This document shows positions 1 to 10,657 of a stretch of DNA of 64,000 nt, piece after piece. Origin of the DNA: Salticus scenicus. Lineage: Eukaryota > Arthropoda > Arachnida > Araneae > Salticidae. The stretch lies in contig OZ005655.1 in the NCBI GenBank assembly GCA_963930645.1, forward strand, positions 137,873,456 through 137,937,455. The letters are read 5' to 3'. The notes under the pieces are model-generated. The model was not told the origin of the DNA. It ran no database searches and saw nothing but the letters and a program-made list of their open reading frames with translations. Every line of letters starts with the position of its first letter. The stretch's first letter is position 1. The position numbers were made by a program, and so were the translations under genes.

Positions 1-714
1 TATGCATATATTGATTCATAAAGTGCATGTAACAAGCTAATCTGATCCTTTAAAAAAAAAAAAAAAATTTTTTTTTTGCTTAAAATTCATATTAAATTTT
101 ATATATGCGATAATTTTTATGTAATATTCCTTATTTATTTTTTAATGTTTTCAAATGACATGTTAAGATATTATTAAATTTTTATAACAAGCGGGGGAGG
201 GGGGGGGGTTCAGGGGGTCTCCCCCCTGAAAAACTAAAAAAAATTGCATAGTTATTAAATTTTAATGTTTAAAACAAGGGGGGGGGGGTTCAGGGCGGGT
301 CACCCCCCCCTGAAAAACTAAAAAAATGTGCATAGTTTATTTTTTAATGTTTTCAAATGACATGTTAAGATATTAAATTTTTATAACAAGCGGGGGAGGG
401 GGGGGGGGGTTCAGGGGGGTCTCCCCCCTGAAAAACTAAAAAAATTGCATAGTTATTAAATTTTAATGTTTAAAACAAGGGGGGGGAGGTTCTGGGGGGG
501 TCCCCCCCCCTGAAAAACTAAAAAAATGTGCATAGTTATTAAATTTTAATGTTTAAAATAATTGTAAATTTTTGATTAAAATCTTATTAAATCTTTATTT
601 TATTGTATACAGATTTTTTTTTTTTTTTTTTTTTTTTTAGTCAAATTCTGTTTTTTTTTTTTTATTTATATCGTTTTTCAAAATTGATGTATTTTTTTAT
701 CATCCGTGATTAAT
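1..714. repeat. Direct repeat copy 1 with four G-tract hairpins
   Basis: This block runs off the left edge and is repeated almost unchanged at 1460-2165. It contains four hairpins of the form TTCAGGGGG-tct-CCCCCTGAA (near 210-228, 280-315, 408-430 and 489-515), each preceded by a G-run and followed by AAAAACTAAAAAAA and TGCATAGT. The G-runs differ slightly in length between copies, as expected from slippage. The two copies stop matching just after CATCCGTGATTA. No coding potential was seen. The block could be part of a longer tandem array or a pair of terminal repeats around 715-1459. Confidence 0.85.
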
Positions 715-1007
715 CCACCAGGTCGCCAAGTTCGTTTTTACCGCCAAGCGAAGCGATTTTTTGCCAAATGTGGCGCGTTTTTAATTGTGGCAACCCCTGC
801 GGGTTACCGTTCCGTCAGCACAGCGTCCCCGTAGATTTTAGATTCATTTGCTGCTTGGATTTTGCGCGGTTTATACGTATTTTTTTCTAGCGGATTTATC
901 CAGCACGTGGTGTTCTTGTCGGTCTTTTTGTCAGGTTGTATTGCTCTGTTTCATTTTATTGTTTTATGTTTTATTTATTGAGTATTATTCTGTATTATGG
1001 CTGTATC
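715..1007. other. Single-copy spacer between the direct repeats
   Basis: This stretch is richer in GC than its surroundings and contains a GGCAACCC-tgc-GGGTTACC hairpin near 788-806. A 79-codon open frame from 848 is hydrophobic but has no recognisable domain. It occurs once in the window. I see no gene in it. Confidence 0.4.
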
Positions 1008-1459
1008 CAAATGTGTTGTGGATTTTCAAAACAAAATTAGTGCTTTGCCGGGATTTAGGTTTGCCGGGATTTTCATTATGTGAATAATTTATAATTAGTG
1101 CTTTGCCGGGATTTAGGTTTGCCGGGATTTTCATTATGTGAATAATTTATAAATGTCATTAATTAATGTGATTAATTTATAGGTTAAAGAAAAGGAAAAT
1201 TTTTGGATATGATGATAAAGTTATATGCATATATTGATTCATAAATGTGTTGTGGATTTTCAAAACAAAATTAGTGCTTTGCCGGGATTTAGGTTTGCCG
1301 GGATTTTCATTATGTGAATAATTTATAATTAGTGCTTTGCCGGGATTTAGGTTTGCCGGGATTTTCATTATGTGAATAATTTATAAATGTCATTAATTAA
1401 TGTGATTAATTTATAGGTTAAAGAAAAGGAAAATTTTTGGATATGATGATAAAGTTATA
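1008..1459. repeat. 234 bp tandem duplication with internal doublets
   Basis: A unit starting AAATGTGTTGTGGATTTTC occurs at about 1008 and again at about 1242. Each unit contains two back-to-back copies of a ~58 bp element with TTAGTGCTTTGCCGGGATTT and GTTTGCCGGGATTTTCATTA (near 1037, 1095, 1270 and 1328). The duplication ends where direct-repeat copy 2 begins. No gene is evident. Confidence 0.85.
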
Positions 1460-2165
1460 TGCATATATTGATTCATAAAGTGCATGTAACAAGCTAATCT
1501 GATCCTTTAAAAAAAAAAAAAAATTTTTTTTTTTGCTTAAAATTCATATTAAATTTTATATATGCGATAATTTTTATGTAATATTCCTTATTTATTTTTT
1601 AATGTTTTCAAATGACATGTTAAGATATTATTAAATTTTTATAACAAGCGGGGGAGGGGGGGGGGGGGTTCAGGGGGGTCTCCCCCCTGAAAAACTAAAA
1701 AAAATTGCATAGTTATTAAATTTTAATGTTTAAAACAAGGGGGGGGGGTTCAGGGCGGGTCACCCCCCCTGAAAAACTAAAAAAATGTGCATAGTTTATT
1801 TTTTAATGTTTTCAAATGACATGTTAAGATATTAAATTTTTATAACAAGCGGGGGAGGGGGGGGGTTCAGGGGGGTCTCCCCCCTGAAAAACTAAAAAAA
1901 ATTGCATAGTTATTAAATTTTAATGTTTAAAATAAGGGGGGGGGTTCAGGGGGGGGTCTCCCCCCCTGAAAAACTAAAAAAATGTGCATAGTTATTAAAT
2001 TTTAATGTTTAAAATAATTGTACATTTTTGATTAAAATCTTATTAAATCTTTATTTTATTGTGTACAGATTTTTTTTTTTTTTTTTTTTTTTTTTGTCAA
2101 ATTCTGTTTTTTTTTTATTTATATCGTTTTTCAAAATTGATGTATTTTTTTATCATCCGTGATTA
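1460..2165. repeat. Direct repeat copy 2 with four G-tract hairpins
   Basis: This is a near-identical copy of 1-714, offset by about 1459 bp. It repeats the four TTCAGGGGG...CCCCCTGAA hairpins (near 1668, 1748, 1866 and 1945). G-run lengths vary by one to a few bases from copy 1, while the sequence between is nearly unchanged, so the duplication looks recent. Confidence 0.85.
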
Positions 2166-2480
2166 TCGGAGTTTTTTTTTTAACCACTTCATAAATTTAA
2201 AGAAAAAATAAGTGTTAAAAAATGTAACTGTAATACAAAATATGCGATTTTACTCTTTGTTTTTTGGTTTTTTTTATAATAATTTCATGATATGTATGCA
2301 AATATTAGTTTTAAATGTATATTTTTTATGGAGAAAAAAAAAAACCTGTAAGTTCGCGTATTTTGTATTAAAATTGCATTTTTAAACCATTATTTTTTGT
2401 TTAAATTTATGTTGTGGTTAAAAAAAAACACTTCGGTAATCGCGGGTGATAAAAAATTGCGTCGATTTTGGAAAACGGCA
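2121..2480. repeat. Long palindromic foldback element
   Basis: The arms at about 2121-2245 and 2350-2480 are inverted repeats of each other: TTTTTTATCATCCGTGATTA on the left pairs with TAATCGCGGGTGATAAAAAA on the right. The match continues inward through an AACCACTTCATAAATTTAAA-type segment and AATACAAAATATGCGA. The centre is near 2300. It lacks an ORF and probably is a snap-back MITE. Direct-repeat copy 1 (near 672-714) carries only the first ~40 bp of this arm, so the palindrome was cut at that junction. Confidence 0.7.
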
Positions 2481-2616
2481 TTTTGGCGTGATTTCGCCGC
2501 CATTTTGAAAAATGGCGCCAACCGGTGGATTATACAGCATCTGTTCCAACTGCTAGAATGTAACAGTCTAGATAGGACAGTGATTAGAACTGTTGTCAGA
2601 ACAGTATTTGTCATAG

Positions 2617-2757
2617 TTGCCAATAGTCTTATTAATAAGCATAAAATTGTTGATACTCCTTGAAAAACCACCTCTTTAATATAAACTTTTTTTTTAGAGA
2701 AGTTCTCTCCAAATGCTGTTACCATCAAATAAGAATATACTTACTCTAAAAAATGTT
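2617..2757 (+). mobile_element. Truncated TTGCCAACC-family MITE
   Basis: The segment begins GCCAATAGTCTTATTAATAA and shares an interior with the complete copy at 10448-10657: a GTTGATACTCCTTGAAA block, a TTTTTAGAGAA block and CTGTTACCATCAAATAAGAA. The 3' half is missing and is replaced by a (TTTG)n tract. Only the family resemblance supports this call. Confidence 0.65.
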
Positions 2758-2936
2758 TGTTTGTTTGTTTGTTTGGTTGGTTGTTTTTTTTTTTTTGTTT
2801 TTTTTTTTTTTTTGCTGATTTATACTTATAAATGTTATTAAGCCGTCAAATTTTCACAGGTACGAACTAGTATAAAATAAATGACTGAAAATATATTTTA
2901 GCATTTCCTTTTTGTTGATTAATGAAGAAACTAGAA

Positions 2937-3093
2937 CAAGATTCGGACTGACACGGCGCAGAAAAAATTTCATTCAGGCCTCGCCCGGCCCAAGCCAGCA
3001 AAAAAAATGTAAGCCCGACCCGGCCCGACAGTAAATTGAAAATTTTGGCTCAAAGGCCGGACCGTAAGACTGGTCCCTGCAAACCACTGTAAT
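2937..3093 (-). mobile_element. GC-rich terminal fragment, hAT-like
   Basis: On the minus strand the segment starts CAGTGGTTTGCAGGGACCAG, which resembles a hAT-type terminus. It contains GGCCGGGCCGGGC-style repeats such as CCCGACCCGGCCCGACA. It resembles the CCCGAGCCCG-rich ends of the element at 7529-8207. No partner terminus was found, so it is probably a relic. Confidence 0.4.
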
Positions 3094-3116
3094 ACGTATA
3101 ACTTTAGTGGTATTAA

Positions 3117-3383
3117 CACTTTCACGACTGCTGACGTAGATTCATGTCATTTGAAAACCTATAACCAGTGTGTGTTTCTTTTGAAATTTGTATGGCCTTT
3201 ATTTCTTAAGAAATACACGATATTTTGATTAGAAAGAGTATAATTATAATGTATAACCATTTGTAATATGAATCTGAATATAGAAAATTTTGTTCTGTAA
3301 TGTTGTAACTTGGGAGAATAACGCCCACAGGCGTTACTCCGAAAACTACTGGCAAAAAACAAAAACATGCGGTCGCGAAAGAG
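3117..3383. mobile_element. piggyBac-like MITE
   Basis: The element lies between TTAA at 3113-3116 and TTAA at 3384-3387, the target site of piggyBac elements. Its ends are inverted repeats: CACTTTCACGACTGC on the left, and CTCTTTCGCGACCGC read inward from the right (12 of 15 match). The 267 bp interior has no transposase. A piggyBac enzyme elsewhere in the genome would be needed to move it. Confidence 0.7.
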
Positions 3384-3387
3384 TTAA

Positions 3388-4793
3388 AAAAAAATTCATC
3401 TTAAAACACATCCAACTGTTGTATGGGAGTCTGCTGTAGAACAAAGAAGTTTTAACATTTGTTAAAATGTATTCATTTGATAGAATGACAACGGGTCGTA
3501 CGTCAAGGGACTGATGAAATCAAATATTTGCAAATTTCAAATTGTTTCTCTACGTATTTCTTTGCAAAAAAAAATGTATTGGGAACGGTTTACATTCTTA
3601 AGGAACCAGCCAGATTTGATCAGAGAATCTCTAAAGGGGCGGAGCAAAAATAAATTAATAAATTAATTAATAATATTCTAATAATATTCTAATAATAATA
3701 ATAACTTCAATTAATTAATCATTAAATAAAGAAAGTTTCGAAAATTTATTTAGTCTGATTTTGTTTGACAGGATTAATAAAAATTTATATTATTATATCC
3801 GATATTTCATTCGTGCCTATTAATAATTTTATACAATTTTTTTTTTTTTTTTTTTTTTTTTGAGACTGAAAAACTTTTTAAGGTTTTCATTTTAGTCCCT
3901 TGTTTCTGTATTTAGTTAAGGAATCCATTTGAAAAATTTACTAGTGATTTTTTTAAGAATTATACTACACGTAAAAATAAATAAATAAACAAACAAAAAT
4001 AAAAATCAATCCTGCTAAAAACTTTGGATATTCACATACTTATAATTAAAATGTGATTAAAAATAATAATAATAATAATAAGGAAGGGTTATTTAATAAA
4101 CAGTATTTGTATTCAATTGGTAAATTAACATTTAATTTAAAATTACTAAAGCATCGTTCGAAAGCAAAATTTATACATTTTTTACAATATCATTGTTAGT
4201 TAACTGCTTCTTATTTTTCTTTCTAAAACACGTGTCTGCAGTAAAGTATATATTAATAAAAAAAACAATAATAATCATAAAAAATATATATTTAAAGAGA
4301 GCAGAAAAGTTAGTAGTAGCAGCAATAGGCGTGCATCTTCTTCTTATTATTATTATTATTATGCTAGGGGAAAAAAATATAAAGATAGTACTCGATATTT
4401 CAAATCATGTGTTCAAAATAATGTACTTATAAAAATGACAAATAAAATATGCATTACAGAATATTTCATGAATGTAAAAAATTTTGCTTCATAAGAATGA
4501 AATTAAAAATTCATTCATAGTTAAAAAATATCTGTAGTACACATTTTTAAATTTTATATATACTAATACCAGTAGTCGTATAATATGTGTTTCTTATATA
4601 AAAAAAAAACCTAATACAATTAATAGAAGCAACATCTACATTAATTGAATTCTCTCATACAAGCAGTTCAGCTGCATGGCCAGAGCTGCTAGAAGTCTTG
4701 TGGAAGAAGCGAAGATCGCTACACGATGTCATTTACTTTTGTATGTATGATAACTCAAAATTGATTACATGGAAAGGGATGGCAATGGCATAC
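3388..4793. other. AT-rich stretch without recognisable genes
   Basis: This stretch holds poly(T) at 3838-3861, short (TAA)n and (TAT)n runs, and scattered short open frames of biased composition. I recognise no coding sequence or named repeat here. Confidence 0.5.
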
Positions 4794-5010
4794 TTGCCAA
4801 CCGTCTCATTAATAACCGTACAAAGGTTAACGCCCCTTTTCTCACACCACTATATTTTTAGAGTCATTCTCTCCAAATGTTGTTACGATTAAATAAGGCT
4901 AAAATTCCTCTAAAAAATTATTGGTGTAAAAAAAGAGGCGGGTACTGAAAGTTGTACGGTTCATAGTGAGATGGTAATATTTGCCAACCATCTCATTATG
5001 AACCGTGCAC
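4794..5010 (+). mobile_element. TTGCCAACC-family MITE plus a second left end
   Basis: A copy runs from TTGCCAACCGTCTCATTAAT to a degraded right end, GTGAGATGG, near 4976. A second left terminus, TTGCCAACCATCTCATTATG, follows at once (near 4979-5005) and has no body. The interior matches the copies at 2617 and 10448. The 3' terminus is damaged where TAATATT replaces the expected TTGGCAA. Confidence 0.65.
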
Positions 5011-5018
5011 TGCAATTG

Positions 5019-5471
5019 ACGACAGCTTGCAAAATTATTAGAAATTCCAAAATACGATTAAAGCCATCCTGTAAGGGTATGTGAAAAATATATTCAATTA
5101 CAGAGTGCATGCCTATGCCTCGCCTCGGAGAAGCACCCAATGAATTTAAGGGGAAACTAACTTGCTCTGAAAACATAAATATACCATGTTATCAGGGGTG
5201 CAAGAGTTTGAGTTTCAAAATAAGATTCTCACTAGTACTCTTTATCAATAATTTCTATTATCAGCAATCGCCATAAATTACTGCAAATATGATACAAATT
5301 ATTGATAAAAATGCACTGCTGTAAGTTTTCCATCTTCAGACGGAAACTTTTGCATCCCTGCATGTCAACCATCGTCCGCCAGTAATATAATTTGATTGAA
5401 TTATCAATTGTATTATCTATAGTTTTGATAAATACACTTTTATTGAAGGTATGTAGTTCAATGGTATGTAT
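5019..5471. other. Unannotated single-copy stretch
   Basis: I see nothing recognisable here. It is the flank into which the hAT element at 5480 inserted. Confidence 0.4.
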
Positions 5472-6233
5472 TTTCTAATTAGGGCTGGATTATTTATCAA
5501 TATATCCCCAAGTATCGATATTTTTTTAATATCCCGATAACAATATTTAAGATCTATCTCCTCCAATATATCCCTTTAACAATATTGCCGAGTGCGCACC
5601 CGAGTGAACGAAACTCGAGCCCGAGCGAATGAAACCCGATCAGCCAACATACAACAGCTAACGAGACCCGAAGAAAAACTTTTCTACTTTCCTCTAATTA
5701 CTCACTGATAAACTAGAAAAAATAGCCCCACGCCAAACGATCTCTCCTCAAATCTAAACATTACTGCTTTAAAAAGGCCACCGCATAATAATAATAATAA
5801 AAAAAACAGTATTTATTGAAAGCCATCTGCTTTGATTATCCCGTGAATAAGCTGACTTCGTTCAAGGTCACGGTTCTACCCCTTCAGAAAAAATTCATCA
5901 GACATACTCCAATATCACAATACCTATAATCAGCAGGTGTGTTTACTAGGAAAGAGATTTGATATTAGTCGAAACGATATATCCCTATCCGAGATATCTA
6001 TTATGGGTTCTGATATATTACACTATATTGAATTCCCATTCTACATTCATACATATCGTAGGTGATGGAAACCACAGAAAAGGCAATATGACGAATGAAA
6101 ACAATATCTTCTGTTTTATCTCCTTTCCTGCTATTGGTTCATTGATATCGGTCTATTTCAAAGTGTCGATATAAAATGGCCAATAACATGCTTCAACATG
6201 TGTTTAATAAAGATCATCAAAGCCGAACTGATA

Positions 6234-6667
6234 CAGTGATGCCAGATTGGGGATTTTGTCCCCATTTTGGGGAGTTTTGAGGCTTCTGGGGACAATTTTG
6301 GAGACCAAATGTTTGTGGGGACTTTTTTGGGGAATTCTAAAATTTTTGGGGACAAATCTGGGGCGTTTTTCAACTTTCTGTCAATGTTGGTAACGTAATG
6401 ATTTATCCCTATGTCTAGAGACTTTCAATAGCTTTATTGTTGTTTGGGGATTTTTTTCAAAAATTGCCTTCATTTGGGGAAAAATCTGAGCTTAAATCAT
6501 AGAAAAATCTGCTTGATATATTTTTTTGAAAAAAAAAATTATTTTCCCTTTTTAGTAGAAATCAAGTTGCGGATTTTTTCGAAAAAAAAAAACAAAAAAA
6601 AAACCTTGATTTGGGGAAATTTGAAGACCTGTTTGGGGAAATAATTTTCGACCATCTGGCATCACTG
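6234..6667. mobile_element. hAT MITE rich in TGGGGA motifs
   Basis: The element has termini CAGTGATGCCAGAT and ATCTGGCATCACTG, exact inverted repeats of 14 bp, and is flanked by the perfect 8 bp duplication AACTGATA (6226-6233 and 6668-6675). The interior repeats TTTGGGGA or TTGGGGA many times, spaced through both halves, which resembles subterminal binding sites of hAT elements. There is no transposase. It sits inside the larger hAT at 5480-8954 and is therefore the younger insertion. Confidence 0.88.
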
Positions 6668-6821
6668 AACTGATATCTACTAGAAGAGTTTTTTTGCAAA
6701 TTTTCTTAGCGTTTAATAAAAAACTTCTGAAAATATAAGCAATTATGGAATGTAATTTTTTTTAAATATTATTTTATTATTATTAAATATTTCGACAAAA
6801 TATTTTTTTTTATTAAGACTG

Positions 6822-7241
6822 TACATCAGTCAGATAGCTCCCTTTCTCCTTTCCCATGTTATCCAATGGGATTTTCGTTGCTTCGTTTTATAAAAATATC
6901 TCATTCAAAAATGAAGTTTTTCAAATTCTGTTTTTTGAATATTACTCTTTGAACGGGTCGCCTTTTAGCTTAGTGAGCAATTTTTCGAAAAAATTAATTT
7001 AAATATTTTATTTCAATAAGTAAATTATGGACTCTAAGTGTGGATCTCTAAGTAAAATATTTAAATTTATTTTTTCGAAAAATTGCTCACTAAGCTAAAA
7101 GATGACCTGTTCAAAGAGTAATATTCAAAAAACAGAATTCGAAAAAGTTCAATTTTGAATAAAATATTTTTATAAAACGAAGCGACAAAAATCCCATTGG
7201 ATAACATGGGAAGGGAGAAAGGGTGCTATCTAACTGATGTA
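6822..7241. mobile_element. 420 bp palindromic foldback MITE
   Basis: The left arm (6822-7020) and right arm (7060-7241) are inverted copies. The ends read TACATCAGTCAGATAGC and GCTATCTAACTGATGTA. Shared inner blocks include CCCATTGGATAACATGGGA, CGAAAAATTGCTCACTAAG and AAAGAGTAATATTC. The loop is about 25-40 bp near 7025-7050. The TA at both extremes could be a target duplication of a Tc1/mariner-type insertion. It has no gene. Confidence 0.8.
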
Positions 7242-7496
7242 AAATAAAGTTTTATCGTCAGTAATTTTACACTGACAGTTTCTTTATAGAATTATATAAT
7301 ATTGAATAGTTTATTACTTTTTTTATGTAGCATTTATTTTTTCTCTTTCCATTTATTTATTTATTTTATTCTTAAAGCCGTACATGTTAAATAAAATTGG
7401 TTTAAATGCAAAATGAGTTACTTTAAGTAACAAAATGAAACTTCAACATAATTTTGTTTAAATAATATAATTTTTATACTGACAATGTATGCATAA

Positions 7497-7498
<2 letters not shown>

Positions 7499-7528
<30 letters not shown>
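7499..7528. repeat. (CA)n microsatellite, left part
   Basis: A pure AC-dinucleotide run borders the left end of the GAGCCCG element; its other half lies at 8208-8216 and continues into (TA)n up to 8260. The element therefore split a pre-existing (CA)n tract. Confidence 0.9.
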
Positions 7529-7531
<3 letters not shown>

Positions 7532-8207
7532 AGGTGAGTTCGGGCTCTATTTTGGCAATCCGAGCCCGCCCGAGCCCGAAACATTTTTGAACTGAGCTCG
7601 CCCGAGCCCGAAAAATTTTGTGTGATCAGAGCCCGAGCCCGCCCGAGCCCGATATTGAAAGTGGTACGTTATGCAACGCATACACAATAGTAAAATTAAA
7701 TACAGTTTTCATTTTCAAATTAATTTTCTTATTACCAATTCTCAATTTAAATAACGATAAATGTTATTATAACAATTTACAATGTCTGTGTCTCTGTATA
7801 CATGTATATATTTATATAATATATATTTATAGTGCAGCCCATTGTTTAGAACGCGCCTATCGGGGGACAAAAAATTTATCCGAATGAGTGATATAATGAG
7901 GCCTAATATAACGAAGGAGGAAGGATTACTGTATAACACTATGACATAATATGCATCCCGTTGAAAAAAAAAGTTCTATTTAGAAAAAGGAAAGTCAAAG
8001 CTACTAAGGCTTGCAAGATTATTTTGTGATTTATAACCTATCATGACTATTATGACATTACTAAAGGTGCTCTCAAAATGAATAAAATAAACGGAACTTT
8101 TAGCTTGAATCCGAGCCTGCCCGGAGCCCGAAGACTTGCGTAAGATTTGAGCCCGATCGGGCTCGGGCTCGGGCTTACGGGCTCGGGCTGAGCTCGTCTC
8201 ATCTCTA
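7529..8207. mobile_element. hAT-like MITE with GAGCCCG-rich ends
   Basis: The ends are TAGAGGTGAGTTCGGGCTC and, read inward from the right, TAGAGATGAGACGAGCTC. Both subterminal regions (7535-7655 and 8105-8195) are packed with GAGCCCG or CGGGCTC units, a sharp GC peak in an AT-rich setting. The flanks are ACACACAC on both sides, fitting an 8 bp duplication, although the microsatellite makes that ambiguous. The middle holds a pogo-like terminus (7840-7931). No transposase is present. Confidence 0.72.
7840..7931 (-). mobile_element. pogo/Tigger-like terminal fragment
   Basis: Read on the minus strand from 7931 the sequence is CAGTAATCCTTCCTCCTTCG followed by TTATATTAGGCCTC and TTTTTTGTCCCCCGATAG. 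This resembles the end of Tigger-type elements, which commonly start CAGTAATCC. A TA lies outside at 7932-7933. The opposite end was not found, so this looks like a partial copy trapped in the hAT MITE. Confidence 0.45.

Positions 8208-8263
<56 letters not shown>
8208..8263. repeat. (CA)n-(TA)n compound microsatellite
   Basis: A CA run grades into a TA run of about 17 repeats. It is the right-hand continuation of the tract split by the insertion at 7529-8207. Confidence 0.9.
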
Positions 8264-8265
<2 letters not shown>

Positions 8266-8962
8266 TAATTCAAATTTCAATTATTGTGAAACTATTACGA
8301 ATGTGAATTGAACATATATATTTAAAAGATATTGTAATGATTTGGTAAGAGGATACAAAAATAAAAATGACAAGTAACTGACATTTAGGATGCATATAAG
8401 AGTTTTAAGTAAAAAATATTACTTTCTACAACCAAAAAAGGTGTATTCAATGGCAATTCTGAACTATTTAAAATGATTTTCATTTTTATTTAATACCTAC
8501 ATCTTAAGACAATTTTTCTGAAGCTTTATTTTTAGTAGAATTATGAATTTTGATATACTTGGTACAAATAAAACACAGATCACATATTAGCTGTGTTAAA
8601 ATATGATTTTAAAATAATTAAAGCTTAAAATAGGAAGAATAGAGGATAAACTATACAGAGGTATACTAAAAAGCAATAGTATAAGTTATAAGAAACACAA
8701 AACATTAATTCACTTTTTATGATTTTTTTTTTTTTTTTTTTTTTTTAATGATAAAGTTATGGTAGTAATATACCAGAAAGTACATGGAAAACACTCTATA
8801 CTTGTATACTTTAAAATTCGTGTGCATATGTCTTTAAAAAATAACAAATGTCTATTTTTTCCTGCCTTGAAAGAAATATCGCAATATATCACTAATATCG
8901 ATATTAACTTGGTGATATATCGCGATATTTAATTTCTGATATCGTCCAGCACTATTTCTAAT

Positions 8963-10024
8963 ATACTTATTACAGTATTTTAAAAAGTAATTAATTTATG
9001 TATCGTATTTTATAAATTCTGTACAAAGTACGATGCTATCATAGTTTTATTCAACTGTTAAATTATAAATCTAAAAAAAAATTCCCATTTTACTTTAAAA
9101 TTTACTTGTGCATAACACATACCTGCCTATCATCTCTTTATAAAGTGCAAAATGCTGTACCCGCCTTTTTTTTTTTTTTTTTTTTTTTAGAAATAATTTT
9201 AGAAGGAAATTCCATTTAAAAATAAACAAGGAAAGAAAAAAAAAAAAAAAAAAAAAGGGAAAGAAAAAAGTTTTGTCAAAGACAGAATATAGCTTAGATC
9301 AGAAGTTTATTAATTAAAATGTCTAGAATTTTAATTTTAAATTTTAATTTTAATATCTCATTTTTTGTCCATAAAACTGGGCCACGAACTTTTTAAAATG
9401 ACTGAAATTAATTGAAATGTTAGGACATAAATTTAATCCCTTAGTTAATTTTCAAAAATCTCATAGTCGCGTCGAAAACCTGTTTGTACCCCTGGATTCA
9501 GAAAAATCGCGCCTTTCATTTGGTACGGAATTTGTAACAAGCCACGTACTTTTTAAAATGACTTAAATGAATTAAAATAAAGTGTTTCCACTTAAATTTC
9601 ATCTTTTAGTTAATTAAAAAAAAAAAAAAAAAAAGTCTAATTGCAGGGTTCCTACGCTCCTCCCTTTTTCAGAACACTCTTGTGGATGAGAAATTTCCTT
9701 CTTAATTGCTACCAGTGTTTGTATACAGTAATTTCAATCCTATTTAACCGCGACACATTACTATGAAAATACTACAGTTATTCCTGCATAGTGGTAGCAA
9801 AAAAGGCAAAATTTTCTTATCTCAGGGAGTGTCTTAAAAAAAGGGCGGAGAGTACGATCCCTGTAATTGTCGTTTCGAAAAACTGTTCACACCCCTGGTA
9901 TTCTGAAAAATCTCCCCTTTCATTTGGTACAGAATTTGTAACAATAGGACTGATATTTCTAATTTATTTTGGGGTTACAGAAAACTGGTTTTCAAAAACA
10001 CCAGATTGAAATTAATAGTCACCC

Positions 10025-10063
<39 letters not shown>

Positions 10064-10447
10064 GGGACTGCCTATTTTTCTGTAAAAATCCAAGGAATAA
10101 TGTGTTGTTTACAAAGTAATGGAAATTTAAAACCATTTAATAAAAGGACATACTCCTTATCTATAATTAAAATAATACATTGGTATGTTGAAACAATGTA
10201 GTGTCGAAAATTCTTTTACGATGTTTTATGCTGCTTTAAGGAGAAGATGTTTTCTTTTAATTAAAATAATTTCTGTATTATTAATTTATTTTTTAATCAA
10301 GTACAAATGATAGCATGTCATAAATATGATAATACAAATAAACACGAAATTATTATTTATCTAATAAAGAAGATATAAACTGATCTGAGTAAATATTGAC
10401 AAAAGTAAATTTGCAGTAAGAAAAAGATGAAGAAGGGAACTTCTTTG
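8963..10447. repeat. Dispersed repeat fragments and homopolymers
   Basis: Between long poly(T), poly(A) and poly(T/A) tracts (9166-9188, 9237-9256, 9617-9634, 10031-10058) there are two related blocks. One, at about 9465-9545, has CCCTGGATTCAGAAAAATCG, CCTTTCATTTGGTACGGAAT and TTGTAACAAG. The other, at about 9880-9950, has CCCTGGTATTCTGAAAAATC, CCTTTCATTTGGTACAGAAT and TTGTAACAAT. A third, reversed copy is at about 52838-52915. A TTTTTAAAATGACT segment also recurs at 9391 and 9551. No gene is seen. Confidence 0.6.
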
Positions 10448-10657
10448 TTGCCAACCATCTCATTCATAAGCGTAAAATTGTTGACACTCCTTGAAATAAC
10501 GCCCCTCTACCATACAACTTTATTTTTAGAGAAAATACTGTTACCATCAAGTAAGAATAAACTTACTTAAAAAATGACTGGTGTGGGGAAGAAAAAAAAA
10601 AAAAAAAAATAAGTCGGGCACAAAAAAGTTTACGCTTTATAATGAGATGGTTGGCAA
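10448..10657. mobile_element. Complete TTGCCAACC-family MITE
   Basis: The ends TTGCCAACCATCTCATT and AATGAGATGGTTGGCAA are a perfect 17 bp inverted pair and the match continues inward to AGCGTAAA. The 210 bp body includes a 19-A tract and has no ORF. This is the reference copy for the relatives at 2617, 4794, 4979 and 18731. The superfamily is not clear, because no convincing target duplication can be read. Confidence 0.8.

Larger units (their letters stand above)
5480..8954. mobile_element. hAT element, 3.5 kb, non-autonomous as it stands
   Basis: The element is bounded by perfect 8 bp target duplications TTTCTAAT (5472-5479 and 8955-8962), the hallmark length of hAT insertions. Its termini are inverted: TAGGGCTGGATTATT on the left, TAGTGCTGGACGATATC read inward from the right. 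Both subterminal regions carry many ATATCG/CGATAT motifs, probable transposase-binding repeats. Inside lie a 434 bp hAT MITE, a 420 bp palindrome and a 679 bp GAGCCCG element. I find no hAT transposase frame, so it relies on an outside enzyme or has lost its gene. Confidence 0.85.

Noticed and set aside
1..2165. LTR retrotransposon with two LTRs
   Set aside because: The direct repeats flank only ~745 bp with no gag, pol, primer-binding site or polypurine tract, and the boundaries do not show TG...CA with a target duplication.
5480..8954. hAT transposase gene inside the outer hAT
   Set aside because: Frames up to 89 codons were inspected and none shows hAT catalytic or dimerisation motifs; the element is called non-autonomous.
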